Positions 38,812 through 47,384 of a DNA stretch of 64,000 bases are shown here, piece after piece. Source of the DNA: Morganella morganii (GTDB lineage Bacteria; Pseudomonadota; Gammaproteobacteria; Enterobacterales; Enterobacteriaceae); contig NZ_CP066129.1 of assembly GCF_019242955.1 (NCBI RefSeq), forward strand, positions 744,001 through 808,000. Reading direction: 5' to 3'. How positions within the stretch are numbered: the first letter of the stretch is position 1; each line of letters starts with the position of its first letter. The position numbers were made by a program, and so were the translations under genes. The notes under the pieces were generated by a model. The model had not been told where the DNA came from, ran no database searches, and saw only the letters and a list, made by a program, of their open reading frames with translations.

Positions 38812-39246
38812 AATCAGCCGGAATGATCTGCCGGGGAAACGCAGGGCGGAATCGGGAGGGTGATCACACTTATCAGGGCGTAATGACCTGTTTATGTATG
38901 ACAAATACGAATAAATCTTATTTTCATCAGCGGCGAAAAGTCACCGGAGTCAGACCGGTGAGAGAGCTGAACCACCGGAACCGGGGCCAGAATGATAAAC
39001 AGCCCGGCGGATTTATCATATTGATAAAATAGAGTGACGGAGATTCCAGTTTCATTATCAAATCTGAAGAAAAGTGTGATTTTTGTACATACGTTGGAGT
39101 TTCGGTGATAAAAATCTGGCAGTCTCGTGCTATCAGCGGGGGGGGAATTCAGCCTGCTGATAAATAACTATAATAAAATCATTAAATTGTCGCGTTATGT
39201 ACTTTCTTTTAGTTATGTCGTTTTAAGAGCATAGGAAGTCGTAAGC
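38812..39246. other. Divergent regulatory region between ygeW and ygeV
   Basis: No gene is supportable here. Two copies of AAGTGTGA occur (minus strand at 38864-38871, plus strand at 39072-39079), the same octamer as upstream of the ygfK promoter (15833-15840), and could be activator sites. A tract of eight G residues lies at 39138-39145. The 3' half is AT-rich and should hold the ygeV promoter. Confidence 0.4.
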
Positions 39247-41097
39247 ATGATTACTGAAAAATCACTATCTGTGCTGATGCAGATACAGCCGACGATTGTT
39301 CACTTCAGCAAGATGCTCGCCAGTGTGTTACAGCTTGATGTTGAAATCGTTGATGACAAACTGACAAGGATTGCCGGAACGGGGCTGTTTAACCAGCACC
39401 TCGGACATCGTCTGACCAATAATTCCCAGCTGCTCCGCTATGTGCTGGACACCAAAAAAGAAAAGATCGTCACGCACTCCTGTTTTGATCCGCTCTGTAT
39501 GAATTGTGCGGATAAAGATAACTGCAAGGAGAAAGCGTTTATCGGTACACCGATCATTTTTCAGGATCGCTGTATCGGGGTGATCAGCCTGGTGGCCGTC
39601 ACATCCGAACAGCAGGAGCGTATCCGGGATAACATCCATGACTTCTCGGATTATGTGCAGCATATTTCCAATATTTTTGTTGCCAAACTGCTGGATGAGC
39701 AGGAAGGACGTAATGCCTCGCAGAAGGTATTACTGAGCCTGATAGAGTTTATGGATCAGGGCGTTCTGATCCTGGATGAGGCAAATCATCTGAAATTTGC
39801 CAATCCGCATGCTCTGAAAATCCTCAGTGTCCCGTACGAGAAGATTTCCGGCAAAACCATTGCCATCCGCCCGCTGACCTATTTCAAAAGTCTGAACCGC
39901 GGGCATTTGCAGCATATTGTCTCCTGGGAAGGGGAGAGCAATATTATTATCGGGCAGCTTCATGTGGTTAACGGCTGTCAGATGTTCCTGATGGCGTTCC
40001 ATCAGTCTCATGCGGCGATTGATATGAATGAAGTGCGCCGCGATGAAAACGGATTGATGATTGAACATCTGGTCGGGGAATCCGAGCCTATCCGTCAGCT
40101 GAAACACCTGATTTCCCGTGTGGCGCCCAGCCCGTCGAGTATTCTGGTTACCGGCGAAAGCGGCACCGGAAAAGAAGTGGTGGCACGGGCGATTCACAAA
40201 CTGAGTAACCGCAGTGAAAAACCGTTTATCGCCATCAACTGTGCGGCGATACCGGAGCAGTTACTGGAAAGTGAATTATTCGGCTATGTGAAAGGCGCCT
40301 TTACCGGCGCATCCGCCAACGGAAAACAGGGTCTGATCCAGGCAGCGGATAAAGGCACGCTGTTCCTTGATGAAATCGGCGATATGCCGCTGATTGTTCA
40401 GGCGAAATTATTACGTGCGATAGAATCACGTGAAGTGCAGCCGATTGGCTCAAGCCGGACAATTCCGGTGGATATCCGGATTGTTTCCGCGACCAACCAG
40501 AATCTGGAGCAGTTTGTCAGCGAAGGCAAATTCCGCGAGGATCTCTATTACCGCCTCAATGTTATCCCGATTGCCCTGCCGCCGCTGCGTGAGCGTTACG
40601 GCGACGTGGAACTGCTGGTGCACCATTTCCTCAATGTGCATACCAAGCGCCTCGGCCTGGTGTATCCGGGGATTTCGGATGAAGTGATGGCGGTCATTAA
40701 TGCATGGCCGTGGCCGGGTAACCTGCGTGAACTGAGTAACCTGATGGAATATCTGGTTAACGTGGTGCCGCCGGGGGAAGTGATTGATATTTCGCTGCTT
40801 CCGCCGAACTTCGCCAGACATGCGGGGCAGGTGATAAGCGGGACGGCCGCACCGGTTCAGAATACCGGGGATATCCACCGCAGCGAAATTACCATTCCGG
40901 TCAGAAGCGTACCTGCGGCAGCAGCGGATGAGGATCCGGCACTGCACGGGGAAACCATGCTGGAAGAGATGGAAAAACAGATGATCCGCGAGGCACTGCA
41001 ACGCTATGACAATAAACGTCAGGCGGCAGAAGAACTGGGGATTGGTATCGCCACGCTGTACCGGAAGATTAAAAAGTACGAGTTATCCGCCGGGTAG
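39247..41097 (+). CDS. ygeV: Sigma-54-dependent activator YgeV
   Basis: A 616-residue enhancer-binding protein. The N-terminal sensory region (1-150) is GAF-like and contains a cysteine cluster C79-x4-C84-x2-C87-x5-C93. Next comes a PAS-like segment (about 155-250). The AAA+ domain has Walker A GESGTGKE (around 303-310) and the sigma-54 contact loop GAFTGA (350-355). A Fis-type helix-turn-helix ends the protein (RQAAEELGIGIATLYRKIKK). E. coli YgeV lies at the same position beside ygeW. The three -24/-12 promoters in this window make it the probable activator of the purine-degradation operons. AGGAAG precedes the ATG. Confidence 0.93.
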   Translation: MITEKSLSVLMQIQPTIVHFSKMLASVLQLDVEIVDDKLTRIAGTGLFNQHLGHRLTNNSQLLRYVLDTKKEKIVTHSCFDPLCMNCADKDNCKEKAFIGTPIIFQDRCIGVISLVAVTSEQQERIRDNIHDFSDYVQHISNIFVAKLLDEQEGRNASQKVLLSLIEFMDQGVLILDEANHLKFANPHALKILSVPYEKISGKTIAIRPLTYFKSLNRGHLQHIVSWEGESNIIIGQLHVVNGCQMFLMAFHQSHAAIDMNEVRRDENGLMIEHLVGESEPIRQLKHLISRVAPSPSSILVTGESGTGKEVVARAIHKLSNRSEKPFIAINCAAIPEQLLESELFGYVKGAFTGASANGKQGLIQAADKGTLFLDEIGDMPLIVQAKLLRAIESREVQPIGSSRTIPVDIRIVSATNQNLEQFVSEGKFREDLYYRLNVIPIALPPLRERYGDVELLVHHFLNVHTKRLGLVYPGISDEVMAVINAWPWPGNLRELSNLMEYLVNVVPPGEVIDISLLPPNFARHAGQVISGTAAPVQNTGDIHRSEITIPVRSVPAAAADEDPALHGETMLEEMEKQMIREALQRYDNKRQAAEELGIGIATLYRKIKKYELSAG

Positions 41098-41124
41098 CAG
41101 TAAGCGGAAGAAGAAATATGTGCC

Positions 41125-41157
41125 AAAGCCGCACGGTAGTTACCGTGCGGCTTTTTT
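41125..41157. terminator. Bidirectional terminator between ygeV and nfsB
   Basis: AAAGCCGCACGGTA (41125-41138) and TACCGTGCGGCTTT (41141-41154) form a near-perfect long stem followed by T residues to 41157 on the plus strand, and by a TTTGGC run on the minus strand. It separates convergent genes. Confidence 0.85.
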
Positions 41158-41160
41158 GTA

Positions 41161-41814
41161 TCAGATAATGGTCATGATCTGCGCTTCCGGCAGACGGGAT
41201 TTCGGCAGTGCGGCGTTAAAGTCATCCTCTTTGCGGTAACCGAGCGACACAACAGCCACCGGTGCCAGCCCTTTGGCAGACAAACCAAATTCGGTATCCA
41301 GGGTATCAAAATCCATCCCTTCCATCGGAACGGCATCCACACCCAGTGCGGACGCACCCAGCAGTAATGTCCCCATGTTCAGGAAAACCTGTTTTGCCGC
41401 CCAGTGCGGCAGATCACCGAGTGTCTCTTTATGGAGATTAACAAAGAAAGTCCGGCCGCCGTTATTCATTGCTTTGTGCTCCGGCGTGGCGTAACGGCCG
41501 TCTTTATCTTCCTGCTCCAGCACGCTGTTCATGTAGGCTTCATCAACGTCTGTTTTTGCGCACAGCAGCACAACGTGAGAGGCATCAGTGATTTTTGCGG
41601 TATTAAATTCAAAACCCGGGCGGGTGGATGCCGCGATCCGGTTTTTTCCTTCCTCACTGGCCGCAATAATAAAATGCCACGGCTGGATATTGACGCTGGA
41701 CGGACTGTAGCGCAGCAATGTTTTGATACTGTTCATCACCTCATCACTGATTTTTTTCGCCGGATCGAATGATTTGGTGGAATAACGCTGCATTACAGCC
41801 TGAGTGATGGTCAT
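41161..41814 (-). CDS. nfsB: NfsB-type oxygen-insensitive nitroreductase
   Basis: A 217-residue FMN-dependent nitroreductase/dihydropteridine reductase, exactly the length of E. coli NfsB. Conserved parts: RYSTKSFDPAKKIS with FMN-contact residues, LLRYSPSSVNIQPWHFI, ASHVVLLCAKTDVDE, and PMEGMDFDTLDTEFGL near residue 165-180. It reduces nitroaromatics and quinones with NAD(P)H in the cytosol. Divergent from an HxlR regulator that probably controls it. AAGGA precedes the ATG. Its position within the purine cluster seems incidental; there is no such gene between ygeV and xdhC in E. coli. Confidence 0.93.
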   Translation of the reverse strand: MTITQAVMQRYSTKSFDPAKKISDEVMNSIKTLLRYSPSSVNIQPWHFIIAASEEGKNRIAASTRPGFEFNTAKITDASHVVLLCAKTDVDEAYMNSVLEQEDKDGRYATPEHKAMNNGGRTFFVNLHKETLGDLPHWAAKQVFLNMGTLLLGASALGVDAVPMEGMDFDTLDTEFGLSAKGLAPVAVVSLGYRKEDDFNAALPKSRLPEAQIMTII

Positions 41815-41911
41815 GATGACGTCCTTATAAGGTAATTTACATTAATTGGCGCAATGATAAACTACGATATTTTTTTAACAAGTACGTACATTTTTGGTAT
41901 ATAGGTACAAA

Positions 41912-42283
41912 ATGGATACTGTCAGAAAGACACGTTATGAATCGTATGCCTATGAAGCCTGTCCGGTTGAGGCAACGCTGGAAATGATGGGCGGGAAGGG
42001 CAAGGGAATGATCCTTTACCATCTGATAAGCGGCACCAAACGCTTTAATGAGCTGAAACGGCTCCTGATATTTATTACCCCGCGTATGCTGACAAAACAG
42101 TTACGGGAGCTTGAGATGGCGGGGCTTGTCCACCGTAAGGTCTATGCGGAGGTGCCGCCGAAAGTGGAATACAGCCTGACAGACGCCGGGCAGTCGCTGG
42201 TGCCGATCTTACTGATGCTGAAAAGCTGGGGGGAAGAGCATGCCCTGCCGGTGCTTTTGCAGCAACAGACACCGCAACCCTGA
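41912..42283 (+). CDS. HxlR-family regulator
   Basis: A winged-helix protein of about 123 residues. The conserved cysteine of this redox- or electrophile-sensing family is in YEACPVEATLEMMGGKGKGM, the recognition region is FITPRMLTKQLRELEMAGLV, and the wing is KVEYSLTDAGQSL. The frame can be read from a TTG at 41894, but the ATG at 41912 gives the usual short N-terminus. It probably represses nfsB and itself until the cysteine is modified; GTAC repeats (AGTACGTAC at 41881-41889, GGTAC at 41904-41908) lie in the intergenic region as possible operator halves. Confidence 0.85.
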   Translation: MDTVRKTRYESYAYEACPVEATLEMMGGKGKGMILYHLISGTKRFNELKRLLIFITPRMLTKQLRELEMAGLVHRKVYAEVPPKVEYSLTDAGQSLVPILLMLKSWGEEHALPVLLQQQTPQP

Positions 42284-42312
42284 CGCCGGGCGCGGTATCT
42301 GTTTTCTGCGGT

Positions 42313-42792
42313 TTACTGATTCCGCTGGAGTTTATCTGCCGCATCGGCAACCATCTGATAACCGGTGCAGCGGCACAGGTTACCGGCCAGGCCGTGGCGG
42401 ATCTGACGGATGGTCAGGGTCTGCCCTTTGTGTTTTTCCAGCAGAGCGGTGGTCATCATAATCAGGCCCGGGGTGCAGAACCCGCACTGTACTGCGCCGC
42501 CGTCCGCATATGCCTGCTGTACCGCAGACGGTTTCCCGTGTTTCATCTCACCTTCGGCGGTACGGATCTGTTTACCATCTGCCCAGACCGCCAGATAGAG
42601 GCAGGTATCCACCGCGATACCGTCGATAAGCACCGTACAGGCACCGCATTCACCGACAGAACAGCCGTGTTTGACACTGATAAGTCCCTGTTCACGCAGG
42701 ACGTCCGATAACCGGGCCGCCGGTGATACTGTCAGTTCCCGTAACTGGCCGTTCAGTGTGCAGCTGATGGTTTTCCATTCTTTGATATTCAT
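42313..42792 (-). CDS. xdhC: Xanthine dehydrogenase iron-sulfur subunit
   Basis: A 159-residue 2Fe-2S subunit, the same size as E. coli XdhC (159). The plant-type ferredoxin cluster cysteines are in [16 protein letters not shown] (about residues 41-56), and the second cluster is in [10 protein letters not shown] and CRCTGYQ. It passes electrons from the molybdenum site of XdhA to FAD in XdhB. The ATG overlaps the xdhB stop (ATGA). Last gene of the xdhABC operon, which in E. coli precedes ygeV but here ends beside the nfsB-hxlR insertion. Confidence 0.95.
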   Translation of the reverse strand: MNIKEWKTISCTLNGQLRELTVSPAARLSDVLREQGLISVKHGCSVGECGACTVLIDGIAVDTCLYLAVWADGKQIRTAEGEMKHGKPSAVQQAYADGGAVQCGFCTPGLIMMTTALLEKHKGQTLTIRQIRHGLAGNLCRCTGYQMVADAADKLQRNQ

Positions 42793-43667
42793 GCGATTTT
42801 TTCTCCCGTACGTTCAGCCGCGGCGCGGATCACCCGTTCGCTCAGGACACGGATCAGGTGTAAACGGAACTCTTTTTCTGCCCGCCACGAAGTACGCGGG
42901 GCGACATCCTGTTCAATGGCCTGACTGACAGCTTTCAGGGTGTCTGCGGTGACCGGTTTCCCGATCGCGGCCGCTTCCGCGTGTTCACAGCGGACCGGCG
43001 TCGGTGCCGCAACACCGAAAGCAAGGCGCAGTTCCTCAAAACGTCCTTCTCTGATATCACACAGCGCCGCGCAGTTAATGGTGGCGATATCCATCGCGCC
43101 GCGCATGGCATATTTGTAAGCGGCAGAGCCCTTATTGCGGTAATTCTCCGGTGAAAAATGGAACGCAATCAGCAGTTCACCCGGTTCAAAGGCCACTTTT
43201 CCCGGCCCGGTATGGAAACCGCGCAGCGGTCTGCGGCGGATGCCGTCCGGGGTTGCGATTTCCAGTTCCGCCTGATAAATCAGTGACGGGCAGGCGGAGT
43301 CACCGCTGGTGGCGCCGTTACAGATATTGCCGCCGTAAGTGGCAACGTTGCGGATCTGCGGTCCGGCAATCGTGGCTGCGGCTTCACTCAGCGCCGGCAG
43401 ACACTGATTGATCACCGGGCTGTCAATCAGTTCGGAGAAGGTGGTCGCGGAACCGATGCGGATATGTCCCGCCTCATCGCAGCTGATCCCGCGCAGTTCC
43501 GGTAAATCATGGATATCAACAATATGACGGAAGCGTTCATTGAGGTGATGAAGCTGGATCAGCACATCCGTTCCGCCCGCCAGCAGTCTGGCCTGCGGAT
43601 TGTCCGTCAGCAGTGAGACTGCGTGTGCGATACTCTCCGCGCGGTGATACGTTTCAAAATCATACAT
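42789..43667 (-). CDS. xdhB: Xanthine dehydrogenase FAD-binding subunit
   Basis: A 292-residue FAD subunit (E. coli XdhB, 292). It has the flavin motifs [14 protein letters not shown] (about residues 29-42) and [20 protein letters not shown] (about 107-126). With XdhA and XdhC it forms a xanthine dehydrogenase acting on hypoxanthine or xanthine, probably in the anaerobic purine-breakdown direction here. It begins five bases after the xdhA stop and overlaps xdhC by four bases, so all three are translationally linked. Confidence 0.95.
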   Translation of the reverse strand: MYDFETYHRAESIAHAVSLLTDNPQARLLAGGTDVLIQLHHLNERFRHIVDIHDLPELRGISCDEAGHIRIGSATTFSELIDSPVINQCLPALSEAAATIAGPQIRNVATYGGNICNGATSGDSACPSLIYQAELEIATPDGIRRRPLRGFHTGPGKVAFEPGELLIAFHFSPENYRNKGSAAYKYAMRGAMDIATINCAALCDIREGRFEELRLAFGVAAPTPVRCEHAEAAAIGKPVTADTLKAVSQAIEQDVAPRTSWRAEKEFRLHLIRVLSERVIRAAAERTGEKIA

Positions 43668-43672
43668 GGCAG

Positions 43673-45979
43673 TTACCCCCTGATAAGCCCGGCATTGACA
43701 AATTCCCGGTACAGCCGTTTTGGTGTCAGCGGGATAGTATTGACAGAAATCCCCGTCGCCATGCGCAGGGCATTACGGATAGCGGCCGCCGGTGAAATAA
43801 TCGGCGGTTCGCCCAGGGATTTATGGCCGTAGGCGGACTGCGGCTCGTAGGTTTCGACAAACCCGCACTCCAGATCCGGCAGGTCAACCATGGTCGGCAT
43901 CTTGTAGTCGAGCAGATTCGGGTTATGGACAACCCCGGATTTTTCGTTGATCAGCATCTCTTCAAACAACGCCCAGCCAATCCCCATTCCCATCCCGCCG
44001 TGTACCTGGCCTTCTGCCAGCTGCGGATTCAGAATACGGCCGGAGTCGTGCATATTAATGATCCGGTTAATGGTTATCTGACACATCGGAATATCCACGG
44101 TGATATCCACAAAGGTACAGCCGAACGCCGGCGGGTTGGTCTGTGTTTTGTGAGAGGATTCGGCAGAAAGCTGACCGCCGATTTCCTGATGATAAAAACT
44201 GTGCATAGCCACTTCCGCGACGGTGGTGACAACCACATCCGGCTGTGCCTCAAGCACCACATTGCCGTCCAGAATCGTCATATTAAAGGCGGCCTGATGT
44301 GTCATCAGCGAGGCGTGATCGAGAATTTTCTGCCGCAGTGACAGCGCCGCTTCTTTCAGTGCCGGTGCGGTGACATAACTCTGCCGTGACGCGAAGGCGC
44401 CGGGATCAAACGGGGTGATATCGGTATCCTGGGTGGAAATCATCTGAATGGTACTGACCGGCACACCGAGGGTTTCCGCCACCATCTGTGAGAACACGGT
44501 ATCCGAGCCCTGACCGATCTCCGTTGCGCCGACCTGCACATTGATATTGCCGTCCTGGTTCATCAGCAGACGGGCACTGGCGATTTCCACGCCGACCGGA
44601 TAGGTATTGGATGAATAACTGAAGCAGGCCACGCCGACACCCCGGCGGATATCCCCGCGTGTTGCCAGTGCTTCCGCTTTGCGTTCATCCCAGCCGAACA
44701 ATTCTTTACCGCGCTCAAGGCACTCAATCAGCCCTGCACTGTAAATGGTTTTTTTATTAACCGGATTACAGTCTCCTGACCGTGCCGCATTGCGCAGACG
44801 GATATCCACCGGGTCGATATTCAGCTGTGCGGCGGCATCATCCATCAGGCATTCAAGAGCAAACGTGACCTGCGGGGCACCGTAGCCGCGCATTGCCCCC
44901 GCTGACGGGTAGTTGGTATAGACGGTGGCGGCGGAATAGCCGTAATCACAGCGCGGATAAAGATACGGGATCTTATTACCGCCGGCGGCGGCAATTGAGT
45001 GTCCGTGAGAGGCATAGCCGCCGGTATTGGACAGCACATCAAGATGATAGCCGTTCAGGGTGCCGTCGGCGCTCAGTCCCATTTCCGCATCGATATGAAA
45101 GGCGTGACGGGTGCGGGAGGCAAAGAAACACTCTTCGCGGCTCAGTTCCACTTTCACCGGAATACCGCCGAGTTTCAGGGTCAGCCAGGCTGCCATCGGC
45201 TCTTCCAGCACATCCTGTTTATTACCGAATCCCCCGCCGATATAAGGCTTAATCACCCTGATATGCGACCACGGTATATCCAGCGCCTGGCCTGTCACAC
45301 GACGGACAATGTGCGGGATTTGTGTGCTCGACACCACGGAAATCTTATTATCCGCTTCCTGCCAGGCATAACAGGTGACGCCTTCCATATGGCAGTGCTG
45401 GACAACCGGGGTATCAAAATGGCCGCGGAACTGAAACGGCGACCGGCTGACTGTCGCTCTGGCACTTTCCGCATTGATGGCTGTGCGTTTCAGCAGGTTA
45501 CCGCTGCTGTGGATTGGCGGGGCACCGTCGGCCAGCGCCGCTGCCGGTGAGGTGATAACCGGCAGTTCGTCATAAGTGACGCTGACAAGCGCCGCCGCTT
45601 TTTCGGCGGTCAGTTCATCGCGGGCAACCACAATCGCCACACCATCACCGTGATGGCGCACATGGCGGTTCAGCAGCAGGCGGTCTGCCACATCCCGTTT
45701 AGACGGCTCCAGAGACCAGGCGTGACCGGCGGTGGCGAACGGGATCTGCGGCACGTCATCACAGGTAAATACCGCGACCACGCCCGGCATGGCCAGCGCC
45801 CGGGAGGTATCAACGGAGGTCACTGTTCCGTGAGCAATAGTGCTGCGGACATATTTGGCGTAGTGCATACCCGGCATCGGCAGATCATCCGTGTAGCGCG
45901 CCCGCCCTGATGTTTTGCTCAGGGCATCAACGCGCAGGTACGGTGTACCCAGCACGCGTTTTCCGACTGCTTCAGACAT
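43673..45979 (-). CDS. xdhA: Xanthine dehydrogenase molybdenum-binding subunit
   Basis: A 768-residue molybdopterin subunit, slightly longer at the N-terminus than E. coli XdhA (752). Motifs: RVDALSKTSGRARYTDDL at the start, PYIGGGFGNKQD (about 250-261), GAMRGYGAPQVTFA (about 370-383), and AYGHKSLGEPPIIS near the C-terminus with the catalytic glutamate. It is the catalytic subunit of the heterotrimer with XdhB and XdhC and depends on MocA, YqeB and YqeC for cofactor maturation. GGAG lies nine bases before the ATG, and a sigma-54-like promoter lies 46-61 bases upstream. Confidence 0.95.
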   Translation of the reverse strand: MSEAVGKRVLGTPYLRVDALSKTSGRARYTDDLPMPGMHYAKYVRSTIAHGTVTSVDTSRALAMPGVVAVFTCDDVPQIPFATAGHAWSLEPSKRDVADRLLLNRHVRHHGDGVAIVVARDELTAEKAAALVSVTYDELPVITSPAAALADGAPPIHSSGNLLKRTAINAESARATVSRSPFQFRGHFDTPVVQHCHMEGVTCYAWQEADNKISVVSSTQIPHIVRRVTGQALDIPWSHIRVIKPYIGGGFGNKQDVLEEPMAAWLTLKLGGIPVKVELSREECFFASRTRHAFHIDAEMGLSADGTLNGYHLDVLSNTGGYASHGHSIAAAGGNKIPYLYPRCDYGYSAATVYTNYPSAGAMRGYGAPQVTFALECLMDDAAAQLNIDPVDIRLRNAARSGDCNPVNKKTIYSAGLIECLERGKELFGWDERKAEALATRGDIRRGVGVACFSYSSNTYPVGVEIASARLLMNQDGNINVQVGATEIGQGSDTVFSQMVAETLGVPVSTIQMISTQDTDITPFDPGAFASRQSYVTAPALKEAALSLRQKILDHASLMTHQAAFNMTILDGNVVLEAQPDVVVTTVAEVAMHSFYHQEIGGQLSAESSHKTQTNPPAFGCTFVDITVDIPMCQITINRIINMHDSGRILNPQLAEGQVHGGMGMGIGWALFEEMLINEKSGVVHNPNLLDYKMPTMVDLPDLECGFVETYEPQSAYGHKSLGEPPIISPAAAIRNALRMATGISVNTIPLTPKRLYREFVNAGLIRG

Positions 45980-46024
45980 TATTATTTCTCCGGTTTCAGG
46001 AAAAAGTAAGCATGTACAAAAACA

Positions 46025-46040
46025 AGCAATAAATACGCCA
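46025..46040 (-). promoter_or_regulatory. Sigma-54 (-24/-12) promoter of xdhABC
   Basis: On the minus strand TGGCGTATTTATTGCT fits TGGC-N7-TTGCW with exact spacing between GG and GC, 46-61 bases upstream of xdhA. The element is almost the same as that upstream of ygfK (TGGCGTAATTGTTGCA). Confidence 0.7.
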
Positions 46041-46922
46041 GCAAAGAGAAAAACAGTAAGTTATCGGGGGATTTGTGACTGAGGTAAAAAAAATAAGAGG
46101 AGCAGGCAGGGAACAGCGGATTTTCCTGCCGGTCTTTCTCTCATATTGAGAGAAATATATATCTGAATTGATAATTTCGGGAGGACTGAGAAGCAGAATG
46201 ATAATTTACAGTTTGATAGTGTTACTAATCATATTATGTGTAATAAACCTGATAAATTCTGTCACTTTTTAATTATGAGAAGATAATAGATTGCTAAGAA
46301 AATAATGATAGTAATCAGCCTGAAAAAGGAACTGAATCCCGCTCGCATAATTGAAAAAAAGAGAATCCATAACAGGATAATTCATTTATACTTCTGCAAA
46401 TCATCTCGGATAACAGCCGGTTATCTGTTTATTCTGTAAGTGTCATTTTATTTTCGTATTTACAGAATGGTTGTCTGCGGCTGTTAATCGATTTTATCCG
46501 TGAATAAGATATAATGCCGCTTCCGGTACAATTATGCCCCTATTCTTTTTCTGACATACGGATACCGGTTGATACTTATTTTTAAGAATTGTTACAGGCT
46601 GTCCGGTAAATGTCCGGGGCGGTTTTGTACAGTAAACTGACTAATTTATGTTCTCGGCCTGTGATAAACAGACAGGCAGAACAGAATAATAACGACGCCA
46701 AATCGTTGACGCTGACAAGCGCGGAAATTCAGATTGTGCGGCTGCAGTAAGGTGTTCGGATAACAAAAAACGAATAGTTCAGACTCGCCCGCGACGTAGT
46801 GTATGTTACATAAGCCTGAGTTGTGACACGTCAGAGTTTATTTTCCCAGGCTCTGGCTATACAATTGGTGCCTATTTTTGCACAACGCAGCAGTGGCCAA
46901 ATTATTTCTCTAAGGTGAAACT
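46041..46922. other. Long AT-rich intergenic region
   Basis: About 880 bases between divergent xdhA and the lipoprotein operon with no open frame I would call a gene. It includes a small palindrome TCTCATATTGAGA (about 46140-46152). The last 250 bases are richer in GC and presumably hold the promoter and leader of the lipoprotein operon. I see no tRNA or known RNA motif. Confidence 0.4.
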
Positions 46923-47384
46923 ATGTTATCCAAGACAGCACTGAACAAAATGGCGGGGATACTCCTGTTAGGAGGCGTTGTAACCCTGTCCGGCTGTTCA
47001 TTAATGACACCCCCTGCGCCGAAGCCTGCGGCACAACCGGTTCAGCCGGTAATGCAGGAGCCGGTGAGAACAACAGCACCTTTGCCAAAACCTGAATTAC
47101 AGCAACCTTCCGGACAGATTTCGCCTGAGCTGAGTATGTGTGTCAAAGAACTCGATTCGCTCAAAACTATCTCTCCGAAAGATTACAGTCAGATGGTCGC
47201 CGGTTTCAGTGAAATCAGCCAGATCAACAGGCTGTATCGTCAGCTCGAAAGAACCGCCAGCCCGGATACGCTTAAATTACTGAAAATGTCGATTGAAGCG
47301 AAAACCAAAGTGATGTGCGCGCAGGTTCGTTATTATTCTGTTCTGTCTATTGAGAATACCCTGGAGAAGGTTAACGGGTTATGA
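46923..47384 (+). CDS. Outer membrane lipoprotein, partner of the coiled-coil protein
   Basis: A 153-residue lipoprotein: type II signal MAGILLLGGVVTLSGC with the lipidated cysteine at about position 25 and serine at +2, predicting the outer membrane. A proline-rich linker (PPAPKPAAQPVQPVMQEPV) follows, and then a helical domain with two cysteines (MCVKEL and MCAQVRYY) that could form a disulphide. AAGGTG precedes the ATG. The stop overlaps the ATG of the large coiled-coil gene, so the two proteins are surely co-expressed and may interact. I do not recognise a named family. Confidence 0.75.
   Translation: MLSKTALNKMAGILLLGGVVTLSGCSLMTPPAPKPAAQPVQPVMQEPVRTTAPLPKPELQQPSGQISPELSMCVKELDSLKTISPKDYSQMVAGFSEISQINRLYRQLERTASPDTLKLLKMSIEAKTKVMCAQVRYYSVLSIENTLEKVNGL

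Noticed and set aside
38727-39032. 101-codon frame between ygeW and ygeV
   Set aside because: It begins with GTG, has no ribosome site, covers the sigma-54 promoter region and resembles no family.
39118-39132. TGGCAGTCTCGTGCT upstream of ygeV as a further sigma-54 promoter
   Set aside because: The distance from GG to GC is one base too short; sigma-54 promoters do not tolerate this spacing.
46041-46922. tRNA, riboswitch or other structured RNA in the longest gap
   Set aside because: No cloverleaf, known aptamer pattern or terminator-bounded unit could be recognised by eye.
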